A stretch of DNA of 64,000 nt, taken from Ottelia alismoides (taxonomy: Eukaryota > Streptophyta > Magnoliopsida > Alismatales > Hydrocharitaceae). Under the pieces are notes generated by a model. That model was not told the origin of the DNA, did not search any database, and saw only the letters and a list, made by a program, of their open reading frames with translations. Both the position numbers and the translations under genes were made by a program. The stretch lies in contig JAZKJV010002320.1 of assembly GCA_037367405.1 (NCBI GenBank), forward strand, positions 682,001 through 746,000, given 5' to 3'. Of the stretch, positions 23,392-33,290 are shown piece by piece (within the stretch, counting starts at the first letter, position 1; the number at the start of each line of letters is the position of its first letter).

Positions 23392-24890
23392 AATATCCAT
23401 GTCACTATACGTGGAACAATACAATCGCCCTGTCCTTATCTCCAAGTATCTGCGGAGAAAGCGCATCATCCTTGAAGGAGTTCATGGATAATTCTATTGT
23501 TGATTTATGTATCCGAGCATTGAGAAAATGGATAATTAAATGTGATTTAATTATCATGAGTAATATGAATTTGATTCATATTAGAAAGAGAGTTATCTGA
23601 GATAATTAAATATGATTTGATTATCAAAGATGTGAATAATGTGAATGTGATTCATATTATTTGAGAACAAGAGAATAAAGATCCAAGATGATTAAATGTG
23701 ATTTAATTATCATGGATATGAATAATGTGGATAGCAATATCCCTATTAGTCATATATATTATAAATGTGATTTATAATATATAAGAGAGAGCTATTTGTG
23801 ATTTACATTTGTTAATTAAATGTTAATGTGAATTGGATTCACATTGGACATTGAATTGAAAATGTAATTTACATTTTGTTTTGGGTTGTGAATATGATTC
23901 ACAAATTTCCAATGGCATGATTGCAATGTTCACAAAATAAATTGGATTTATTTTTGTGAAATAATTTGTAACAAATGTTGTTGCAAATATTGGAGAGAAT
24001 CATGAGATAATGTAATCTCATGTAATAGGAAAAAGGAAGCTCCCTTCCTAATGAGGAGAGGGGACGACCACAATTCCATAAGGAATGTGGTGGCCGTCCA
24101 CCCTCCTTATGGAAGGAGGCTTGCCTCCTTTCCTATCTCTCCAATGGAGATTGATTTGATATAAATAAAATTATATTTAATATATATTTGATTTTTATTA
24201 AATTAATTGTTGTTGTGTTTTTAGCAACAAATCATGACCATTGAAAGAAACACAAATTAATGTGGACCATTGGATTTGTGTTGACACATGGATTGAGATC
24301 CATGGATCCCAAAACCCTATAAAAGGAGAGGCACCCCATTGCTCTTCTTGGCACATAAGTGAGACAACAAGTCTCTCTCTCTCTCTTTCTTTCTCTCCCT
24401 CTCATGGCCGTCCACCATGGATGCCCTAGAGAGGCTCTCCATCGCCGCGGCACCGTCGTTATGATGCCCGATGTTTTGCTCGTGGATCTCCGTCTCCTTC
24501 GGTGTACCCCGCTCGTGAAGAAGACATCGGATCTCGTGTGTCGAGATCAGGAGATCCGCCGCTTGGATCATCAACATGGATTGCGAGAAGCACGCGGTTC
24601 ATCCCCGCACTCGCAAGCGTCTCCTCCGTCGGATCGGACTTGAGACAGGAGGTCTCTTTGTTTAGAGACTCGATCGCAACCACGCTTCAAGAGGTAACCC
24701 TAATACTTGTTTGTGGTTTAGACGAAACGATCCGAGAAGTGTTCTTGGATCATGTGGTTTCGTCGCAAGAATTTTTTTTTAATTTCCGCTGCCTAGAACA
24801 ACTAGTACAACTAGTCGTTCTTCGTCGTATCCGATACGACGATCACGCTTCCGTGATGCGCTTGAGGATCTAACCATATCCTACAATAAT

Positions 24891-25610
24891 CTCCCCCACC
24901 TGGATCACCGGTGCCAACAGCACCCGCAGGTCTTCAAGGTGCAGCCCCACGAGAGGGAGCCCCTTGACGAAAACCACCTTGACTCAATGCCGTGAGCTAC
25001 TCCAGTCGTCCCTAGTCAGCGGGGTTCGCTAATGCACTCGGCCGCACGTGCCACGCGAGAAACAATGGAGTTTTCGCACTTCCTTTGTCGAAAGCTCCTG
25101 CGCGCAAACCACCGGGCCTTCCAGCTTCACCATGTAGCCTCCAAAGCTCGTTTCGATCATCGACCCTATGTCTTCCATAGTGTCTGAGAGGCAACACTCC
25201 TTTGACTAGTAGGCCCCCATAAGTAAACTGTGTTCCCCCGTCTCCTCGGTTACAACCTTGTCGCCTGTAGGTTTCCAGTCCCGCTTCATTGGATACACAA
25301 AGCTTTTGTAGCCATTCCTCTTGCATCAGAAACACAGTACTGGGTCCCGACAACATTCAGCGGGGTGGCCCCATCCCCTACACCGCCAGCATCGCCCCCT
25401 AAATCTGTTGAGACCTCCACTTTCCCTCTGCTCCGACGGCACACGACCATGCCGAGAGCATCGCTCCACCTTCACCTACCCAAATAAAGACATTCCTCAC
25501 CAACTTCGTGGTTGCATCTGGCAAATACAATGATAGATATCTGAACCATATTTTATAAGTGACAAAAAAGCCTTTTTTCACGTTAAGTTTGACTACATGA
25601 TACATTTCCT
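24891..25610 (-). mobile_element. L1 LINE 'A', 5' part (ORF1 with zinc knuckle)
   Basis: This is the portion of L1 'A' upstream of the Copia insertion. About 25350-25400 encodes CWRCRGWGHPAECCRDPV, the CCHC zinc knuckle of plant L1 ORF1, followed by CKRNGYKSF after a stop. An open stretch at 25012-25356 continues the ORF1 region. The 5' end is uncertain, and ORF-like sequence extends to about 25605. Confidence 0.72.
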
Positions 25611-25663
25611 TTCAAATCACACCTGAGTTTACCCACAACAACCAAGCATGTTCGCACTTCAAT

Positions 25664-25835
25664 CAAGGCCTTAAATTTCAATTTCGGATATGAGTGGCCG
25701 AAACAAAATTTCAGTCATTTCGATCATTTTTTGTACCGGAGCTCCCAAATTTAGGTCGATAAGGACATTTTGGCCGAATTTCAATCACCCGCCGAAACCA
25801 AAATTTGGTCAAATTTCCCGAAATTTAATCCCACG
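25664..25835. mobile_element. hAT-type MITE, sibling of 783-999
   Basis: The element starts CAAGGCCTTAAAT like its sibling and ends, inverted, CGTGGGATTAAAT. The flanking repeats are ACTTCAAT (25656-25663) and ACTTCAAG (25836-25843), matching at 7 of 8 bases. The interior holds TTTCGGTC-like words. It is non-coding. Confidence 0.8.
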
Positions 25836-26079
25836 ACTTCAAGTGGGTTGGCTCCATGAATTCATTGCTTCGAAATAGATCAAATTCGGGCCATAACATG
25901 GTTTAAATCCAACAATGTCAGATCCCTCTAAATACACTGTCCAATATTTATTTGATCTTCCCTAATCCATGTATAAAACCTTTTTAACTTCTCATACTTA
26001 TGAACTGGAGCACTAAATGTCCTTTGAACATTGTCCAAATAACCTTAGTGGGTTTTTCAGGTAGAAAAGGGTGGGCACC

Positions 26080-26440
26080 CAAAATGGTGCACATCACAAA
26101 CTTTACTAAAAGCTCAAAAAAATTGCATTAACCAAGATTCAACCGAAGACCTTGCATGTGGAACCACATTCTCAGTAGCATAAAATCTCTCATGTTGGAA
26201 GATCACACCATTCCTATCCAACCATAAAGGCCACAAAAATGTTAAAGCAATGCCCATACACTCTCAGAAATTCAAAACAAGTTGTACCAAGAGAGCTCCA
26301 AAAATCATCCCCAAATGAGGAATCCACTAGATTGATTGCAACTTTCAACCACATCTCTCTAAATGCAATATGGGAGAGAGAAAAATATTTCACACCCTCC
26401 AAATTATCGGCGCAAAGCAGACACGTCAGTTCCCACGATG
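26080..26440 (-). mobile_element. L1 LINE 'C' fragment, zf-RVT C-terminus
   Basis: The minus frames read LTCLLCADNLEGVKYFSLS, then FREMWLKV, then a DRNGVIFQHERFY-like stretch after frame breaks. This is the zf-RVT and C-terminal tail of plant L1 ORF2. It is a short, old remnant with no visible ends. Confidence 0.65.
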
Positions 26441-26611
26441 TGCACCTTGGTTAATCCAAAAAGCCTTATGAAGACCTTTATTCTCATTGACATCATCCAA
26501 TCTCAAAGCAATCTACAACCCTTCGTCCATCATCAAGCCCATGCACGTCCTTTAGACAGCTAAAAACTTGAACCATAGTTTTATATGAACCTATCGGAAA
26601 ATAGAATAGCA

Positions 26612-26734
26612 TGTCTATCGAAGAGACCCTAGGGCTCTTTTATAATAGGAGAAAAGCCCTGGGTAAATTACAAAAAGGTACAAAAAAGATATAGAAATAG
26701 GAAACAGATACATTGAGATACAAATATCTCAACA
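26612..26734 (-). repeat. Short 3' LTR of Copia 'C'
   Basis: On minus it starts TGTTGAGATATTTG after a purine tract, ccagcttgagggggag (26735-26750). It shares 'acccagggct' and 'taaaagagccc' words with the LTR at 631-774. The far edge near 26612 is a guess from a TG..CA rule. Confidence 0.65.
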
Positions 26735-26750
26735 CTCCCCCTCAAGCTGG

Positions 26751-28322
26751 AGGCTATCATGCTCAGATAGGAACGCCTCTGAAACAGACCTCTACCAAGT
26801 GCTTTAGTGAATATATCGGCAGCCTGATTTCCTGTAGAAACATGGGAGGCGGATATGAGTCCTTTCTGGATCATGTCTCTGGTATAGTGGCGATCCACCT
26901 CTATAAGCTTAGTTTGTTCATGAATGCAGGATTATTAGCAATAAAAAGAGATATTTGATTGTTAGACAGAAACTGCATGGGACGAGGTACCTCAACTGCA
27001 AGGTCAGTCAAAATCGATTTAACCCATATCATCTTAGTGCTCATCTGAGCCATGGCTATGTACTCAGATTCTGCGCTGGACCAAGCAACAACTGTCTGTT
27101 TCTTACTTTTCCATGACACAAGTGAGCTCCTAACAAAAACCGCAAAGCCAGATGTGGACTTCATGTCTCTAGGCATCCTGCATAATATGCATCTGCACAA
27201 GCTGTCACCTCAAGAGATGTACCTCTGTTGAATACAAAGCGAGTACCTGGTGAAGTAATCAAATATCTCAAAATCATATAAACAACATCCATATATACCT
27301 TCCTGGGATGCTCCATGAATTGGCTCACCTTGCTAACAGCAAAGGATATGTCTGGCTTGGTGGTAGGAGCATAGAGGAGCTTCCCAACAAGCTCCTTGTA
27401 TCTCCTCTTATCTACCTCCTCGGTGTCAACATCATATAATCTCATGTTTGGATACAAAGGAGTAGTAGCAGGCAAACACCTTGTCATACATATATCAAGA
27501 AGAAGATCAATCACAAACATCCTCTGGGTCATCACAAAACTACGCCGGTTCCTGGTGAACTCTAATCCAAGGAAGTAACGTAGACTACAAGAACCTTAGT
27601 CACAAACTGTTGACCTAGGAATTGCTTAGTAGCCTGAATGCACTGCTCATCATCATCCGTGACAATAATATCATCAACGTAAACCAAAATGACAACCATA
27701 CCTCTATGTGCCATCTAAACAAAAAGTGAATGATCCACAGTGGACCGCACAAGTCGCCAGTGCTCTATCAACTCTAAGAGCTTTAGGTACCAAGCCCTCG
27801 GACTTTGCTTAAGACTGTAAATTGCCATGCGGAGCCTGCACACCTTTTGAGACTCCCCCTCAGCGGCAAAACCTGATGGTTGTTGCATACATATATCCTC
27901 CTATAGATCACCATATAGATTCGCATTCTTCACATAGAGTTGGTACAGATGCCAATCTCGAGGAACAGCAACCGATAGAAGAATGCACAATGTCGAATGT
28001 CTAGCCACCAGTGAGAAGGTAGCCTGGTGGTCCACCCCATATGTCTGGATGAACCCACGCATAACAAGCCTTGCCTTGTACCGATCTACAATGCCATCTG
28101 TCTGTTGCTTCACCATAAAGATCTATTTGCACCCCACAACAGAGGCACCTGGTGGAGCAGAAACAATACTCCAAGTACCATGAGACTGACTGCAAAGCAG
28201 TCATCTCTTCCTCCATGGCAAGTCGCAAGCTACTGTCTTGTACTACCTCCTGGTATATTCGTGGGAAAGTCACACCAGAGAGTCCTACAAACCTCGTGTA
28301 CTCTTCAGAGAGATGATACAAG
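26751..28322 (-). pseudogene. Copia 'C' RT and RNase H
   Basis: RT scraps at 27901-28354 include VDRYKARLVMRGFIQTYGVD. The RT end at 27161-27535 shows YKELVGKLLYAPTTKPDISF and CADAYYAGC. RNase H at 26901-27200 shows STSGFAVFV, LVSWKSKKQTVVAWSSAESE and NNQISLFIANNPAF. The tail at 26750-26898 shows HYTRDMIQKG and DIFTKAL. The frames are broken at several points. Confidence 0.85.
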
Positions 28323-28327
28323 GAAAC

Positions 28328-28655
28328 TGTTAGAGTATTTGGAGCATGCGTCACTTATGTAATAGGTGGGTAAATGGATCCTGGAGAAGATCCATTTACC
28401 CCATCCTGTGTTTAGTCCCATACCGCCCAATGGTGGGACTTGGAGGCTCTGGGGAGGCTATATAAAGAGCCCCAGACCTCCTGTACTCATTGAGAAAGTC
28501 AATAGACAAACACGCCCTATTTGAGGGCTTCTCCCGTGGTTTCATCCCGCTCCTCACGGAGTAGGGTTCCACGTAAAAATCTTTTGTTCTTCATGTTTAT
28601 CATTCTAGATTATGCTCTGTTTTATCATTCCGCTTCCGCTTCCTATTTTATAACA
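28328..28655 (+). repeat. 5' LTR (328 bp) of the young non-autonomous element
   Basis: It starts TGTTAGAG and ends TTATAACA. A TATA box (gctatataaagagcc) lies near 28469. It matches 30318-30645 base for base by eye. Confidence 0.95.
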
Positions 28656-28670
28656 TGGTATCAGAGCGGG
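28656..28670 (+). other. Primer-binding site (initiator tRNA-Met)
   Basis: TGGTATCAGAGCGGG directly follows the LTR. Confidence 0.92.
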
Positions 28671-30304
28671 TCGATTCTCGAGGATTTTATGTTCGTTCTT
28701 TATTTATTCGAGATCCGATTTTGATATTGAAGATTATTTTGAGAAGTTCATTAGAGATTTAGGGTTTCGTTCCTGAAACCCTAATCATGCAGCCGCATCT
28801 AGGGTTCCTGCATCACGCTAGGGCTTCTGCAGAGGCGAGATATCTGTCCCAGGCACAAGCGGCTCCTTCTTTCAAGGAAAAAGCCCCAGCATCGCTGTGT
28901 CTCCTCCCTATCGCAGCCCAAGCGATACAAGCGGAGGCACCTACGGCTTCCTCCTCCGCATCTCCTCAGATCCAAGATACCGTCGTGCCTTTTTCAACCT
29001 CATGGCGACCCCATCTTCTTCACGCGGCACCAGCGCCCTTGTCGCCAGGCGCAACAGGCGACGCACAAAACCTTGCCCTTGAACCCAGGCGCCAGGCGCA
29101 ACAGGCGCGAAGCACAGGCGGTGCTCTTCCCCATCGCGGCACCTCCTCCAGCCCCGCGTGCGATCCCCAGGGCTCCCTCCTCCTCAGCAGCGGCGACTCC
29201 AGGCCGCAAGAAGCCACCAGGCCGCATCAGCGGCGAGATCTCGAGGCGGAACCCAATAGCATCTCACGCCATCAGTGGCGAGATCTCAAGGCGGCTATTC
29301 GCAGCACGCGCGAGCGGCGAGCCATCGAGAAGAACTGACCAGGCGGCCCTTCGTGTCGTGTCGCGCAGGCATACCCTTCCCTGATCTCCAGCGGCGAGGC
29401 CTCCCATTAGGCGGCGGCTCATTACGAAAGGGGTTCCCTGTTGGGAACCCTAAAGGGGGGCGCAGGACATTTAAAAAAAATGTATCCCTATTTTTTTTGT
29501 TGGGCCTGTTAGGCCGTGGGTTGAGAAAAAAAAGGGGGGGAAATGAAAGAAGCCCACGGTTGGGCTGAAAAAAAATAAAAAAAGGGAAGAAAGAGAGAGA
29601 GGAGGGGCCCTTTGGCTGTATGTTTTCTTAAAAAAAAGAAAAAAAAGGAGAGAATTTGAAAAGGCGCGTACAAAGTAAAAAGCCGTATGCATAGAAAAAA
29701 AATGAAAAAGGCGCGTACAAAGAAAAGCCGTACGAATTAAAAAATATATATATATTAGAGAAAAAGCCGAAAGAAAAATCATTATCGGCTAAGTGATGTT
29801 TTATTCATCCCCATGTTTATGTATTATTTTATCTTCTCCCAACGTGGTCATATAATGTCATTCCGACCAGTATGGGAGAAAGGGGGAGTATATGTAGAGT
29901 CACAGGTCTTGTTCTAAAATTCAGATGTTAGATTTCCCAGACCGGTCAGATGTTCAGACTCTACAATTTTCAAGATTCAGACTCGACGATGACGCGTGCC
30001 AATTATTTTCTTGTTGGTCGGCCAGAGCTTTCATGTGAGCCATAAGGACTCCATAGCAGAGGACTATTCCCTATGCCATTAAGGGCAAGGGTTTTCATGT
30101 GGTATCATAGGGACTCCACAGTAGAGTACCATTCTCTGAGCCAGATAGACACTCCAGCCCCGTTCGTCCTCCTCACGTGCACGTCATGAGAAGCAACGTC
30201 CTCGACTGCAGCAATTATGCGCGTTGGGTTGATATTGTCTGTAGTGTCATGTATTGTGAGTTGAGTTTCTTTCTGTTTGTCCAAGCTGAGCATTGCATGC
30301 TCCA
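28671..30304 (+). other. Non-coding/chimeric interior of the young LTR element
   Basis: A GC-rich part (28787-29400) could encode 183 residues rich in Ala, Arg, Ser and Pro with no retroelement domain. It contains 'ccaggcgcaacaggcg' and 'cggcgagatctc' repeats. A purine-rich, poly-A-containing part follows (29460-29770). Two related copies of a 'ggactccatagcagag' word lie near 30046 and 30108. The origin of this sequence is unknown. Confidence 0.6.
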
Positions 30305-30317
30305 GCTTGAGGGGGAG

Positions 30318-30645
30318 TGTTAGAGTATTTGGAGCATGCGTCACTTATGTAATAGGTGGGTAAATGGATCCTGGAGAAGATCCATTTACCCCATCCTGTG
30401 TTTAGTCCCATACCGCCCAATGGTGGGACTTGGAGGCTCTGGGGAGGCTATATAAAGAGCCCCAGACCTCCTGTACTCATTGAGAAAGTCAATAGACAAA
30501 CACGCCCTATTTGAGGGCTTCTCCCGTGGTTTCATCCCGCTCCTCACGGAGTAGGGTTCCACGTAAAAATCTTTTGTTCTTCATGTTTATCATTCTAGAT
30601 TATGCTCTGTTTTATCATTCCGCTTCCGCTTCCTATTTTATAACA
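30318..30645 (+). repeat. 3' LTR (328 bp) of the young non-autonomous element
   Basis: Identical to 28328-28655 by eye, and followed by the GAAAC TSD. Confidence 0.95.
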
Positions 30646-30650
30646 GAAAC

Positions 30651-31395
30651 ATGAGCAGCTAAAAGATAAGTGGCACAGGTACGATGTGGCTTCCACAAAG
30701 CAATAGGCACATCAAGGTCATCAGCCTCTCTGTTCTCTGATATCAGCTCCTCTTGTAAAGTGCCATGTGGTACACGCATGTCATAAGTGTCAACGGTAGA
30801 AACCATGTGTCCAATACATACCCGAGGCGTGTTGGATGATGGGTAGGATGCATGAGCAAAGGGGAACGAGCAGAGGGCCAGCGAATGTAAAATCGTGGTA
30901 GAAACTGTGTCAGGGTATACGGTGGTAGAGGTGGTGGTGAAGGAGATGATCGTGGCACAACCTGAGGAGGGGATGATGGAAGTAAAGGAGGTGGTGGAAC
31001 AAAAACATCATCACCAGAGTCAAAGGTTGACAACCTGTCACCTATAGGAGAGAAATACATAACCGACTTAAACAATGTGACATCAGCACTAACATAAAAC
31101 TTTCTCCGTACAAGATCAAAACATCTATACCCTTTTGGGTACGAGAATAGCCAACGAACACACATTTGACAGCTCTTGGAGAGAGCTTATCACGATCATG
31201 AGTAAAATAGTGGACAAAGACCACAGACCCAAAGACCCTAAGAAAGGGAGAAGAGGTCCTTCTCGGGAAACGCAATTGAGAAAGGAATAATTTCTCCAAT
31301 GATTGTGGATAGCATGTGTTTCACTAAGTAGCATGTCGTGAAAACCGCATCACCCTAGAATGAATGAGGAGCTCGACTCTGAATCAAAAAATGTG
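30651..31395 (-). pseudogene. Copia 'C' integrase C-terminal part and pol linker
   Basis: The minus frames give PFLRVFGSVVFVHYF, DKLSPRAVKCVFVGYSRTQK and KFYVSADVTLF, the C-terminal integrase region of plant Copia elements. A proline-rich linker follows (VPPPPLLPSSPPQVVP near 30960-31020). Frame breaks fall near 31125 and 31300. Upstream homology stops around 31395. Confidence 0.85.
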
Positions 31396-33290
31396 ACATC
31401 TGGATCCAAATAACGCGAACATGACCCGATTATGGTCCATTTAATCCGATAAAACTATCAATCAATGTTAAATGATATAAATCGATCAATAGATTATAAA
31501 TCAAAATTTGTTAGAGATCAATCGATCAAAAATCAATTACATCGTAAAGCGTGCTAGCAGAAAAGTTGTGACGCAATTGGAAATTCTAAAAATAATCCAA
31601 AACCATCATAAAATTCATCTCGACAAAATAAGACCAACAAAATCGATCGTTCGTCAATCGAAGGTCGTTTGATCATTTAAATCACAAAATTTTGATCAAA
31701 AACCAAGAATTTATTTCGTAAATTCATGTATACATCTTGGATCAGAAAAGTAGGATAGTTATATCGTTTGACCATCGTGCATAGACGATCAATATGAGTT
31801 ATTGTACATTGGAATCGGAGATTCCAGGTATAAATACGGATGACTTTGGTATTCCAAATAAGAGAAAGATAATCATTTAAAAAAATAAATTTTAATTTAA
31901 TTTAATTTTTAAATCTCAAAACAGCAACACACTTGGCAACCAATTTCTCTCCACTTGTCAGACTCCAAAGACCCTTCCCTTGGTTATATACTTATATTAA
32001 CATCCACAACTCCTTTCTAATCTGCTTAATTTTTTCCCCAAATAGAACCCTCAAAGCCTTCTCAATTTCACGACCGAAGGAGCATCTCCAGCCCCTTTTC
32101 TTCTAGCTGGAACTGTTGTCCAGCTTCTCTGGAGCAACTACTGCAGCCCCCCGTCCCCTCATCGTTGATGCACAGCTGATGGAGCTGATCTCACCTGCCG
32201 CTGTGCTGCTCCAGGCAGCCCTGTAAGCTGCTACAGTATCCATTATTGCTGCTAGGATCCCAGTCGGAGATACTGCTCCTTTGATTTCTGAAGAAGTCAC
32301 GTCCCCTTCTCCCAAATAAAGACCCATGTTGCTACATGCAAGTTTAATCTCCAAGCCTTGGAGATTTTAAGGTACAATTATTCATCTCTTGCTGACATCC
32401 ATATTCTTGTACAATCCTACACCATTCTCTTACTGCCATCTATGTGTTTACATACATTCTGCATTTTAAAGGCCAAATTTTTAGATTATTGAAAATTAAA
32501 TTTAAAAAGGAAATTTTTTTGTGAGATTGAACGTCGGAACTGCAGCTAAAGTTTTAGTTTAAAGAAAATTTTTTATATAAAGATTTGTTACTATTTAAAA
32601 AAATGAGTGAATATATATATATATATGTATGAAACTGAATGCTCAAATGTTTAAACTAAAAATTTTGAAAAAATATACTGCTGCTCAAATGTTAAAATTA
32701 AAAATTTAATTTAAGATCTGTTACTGTTCAAAGTTTTGATTTGAAAAATATATTGCTTCTCAAAATTTTAAATTAAAATTTTAATTTAATATTTGTTGTT
32801 TAAAGTTTGATTTGAAAAATATAATGTTGTTCAAATTTTTAAATTAAAAATTCAATTTAAGATATGTTACTATCAAAGAATTGAGGTGAAAAATATATAT
32901 GAAATTGAATTTAAGAACTGCTATTCAAATTTTTAAAAAAAATAAAATTTCCTTTAAGAACTGTTCAAAAGTATATCTGATAAATGCATATATATATTAT
33001 GAAATTGAATGACTTAGCCATCAAAAGTTTTGGGGGGACACAACTCAGGGGAAAATCGTACTTACAAAAAACCTACAGTTCACTGTCAGAAACCGTACTA
33101 CATCATATGTGCCAGAAATTATGAAAAGGTTAAATTTTTCCACCCTACAACTAGAATCAAGTATATTAAGGTACAAACATCTCAACAGAACCTAAATACT
33201 CAAAAAGACAAAGCAAATTCTATTACATGAGTTAGAACTATTAACCAACATTTTGGGTGAAGCCTGTCAAATTAATTGCATTGGGACTAT
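31396..33290. other. AT-rich intronic stretch, no gene assigned
   Basis: No domain is recognised. 31980-32370 is less AT-rich, with a TATA-like 'ggttatatactta' near 31983 and a donor-like TTTTAAG|GTACAA near 32370. That could be a decayed promoter/leader or an LTR, but nothing confirms it. 32460-33010 is very AT-rich and repetitive. Confidence 0.4.
32640..32900. repeat. Degenerate AT-rich tandem repeat (about 65-70 bp period)
   Basis: About four diverged units share 'ctcaaat.tttaaattaaaa', 'tttaatttaaga' and 'gatttgaaaaatatat'. They differ by small indels. Confidence 0.6.

Larger units (their letters stand above)
10688..24885 (+). mobile_element. Copia element 'B' with 2.6-kb LTRs (14.2 kb including a nested L1)
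   Basis: The TSD is ATAAT (10683-10687 and 24886-24890). The two LTRs are about 99% alike by eye, a PBS follows the 5' LTR and a PPT precedes the 3' LTR. The internal region shows Copia gag-preintegrase, integrase, RT and RNase H order but is broken by dozens of stops. The element interrupts ORF1 of L1 'A'. The 3' LTR was later hit by L1 'B' (20184-23391). LTRs this long are unusual for Copia. Confidence 0.93.
19026..24885 (+). repeat. 3' LTR of Copia 'B', interrupted by L1 'B'
   Basis: LTR sequence runs 19026-20183 and resumes after the second L1 target-site copy at 23409-24885. It ends CCTACA before the ATAAT TSD. Against the 5' LTR I count roughly 25-30 substitutions, plus a small insertion near 19112. 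Confidence 0.93.
28328..30645 (+). mobile_element. Young non-autonomous LTR retrotransposon (TRIM/LARD-like), 2.3 kb
   Basis: The TSD is GAAAC (28323-28327 and 30646-30650). Two 328-bp LTRs (28328-28655 and 30318-30645) appear identical throughout. A tRNA-Met PBS abuts the 5' LTR and a PPT (gcttgagggggag, 30305-30317) abuts the 3' LTR. The 1,662-bp interior lacks gag, protease, integrase, RT and RNase H. It sits inside Copia 'C', whose frame continues on both sides. Identical LTRs imply very recent insertion in trans. Confidence 0.95.
26612..31395 (-). mobile_element. Copia element 'C', 5'-truncated, split by a young LTR element
   Basis: Reading on minus from high to low coordinates: the integrase end (30651-31395), then the inserted element at 28328-30645, then RT and RNase H (28322-26750), the PPT and the 3' LTR. 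It is related to the Copia remnant at 1-774. Stops and frameshifts are common. The 5' half beyond about 31395 is missing. Confidence 0.85.
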
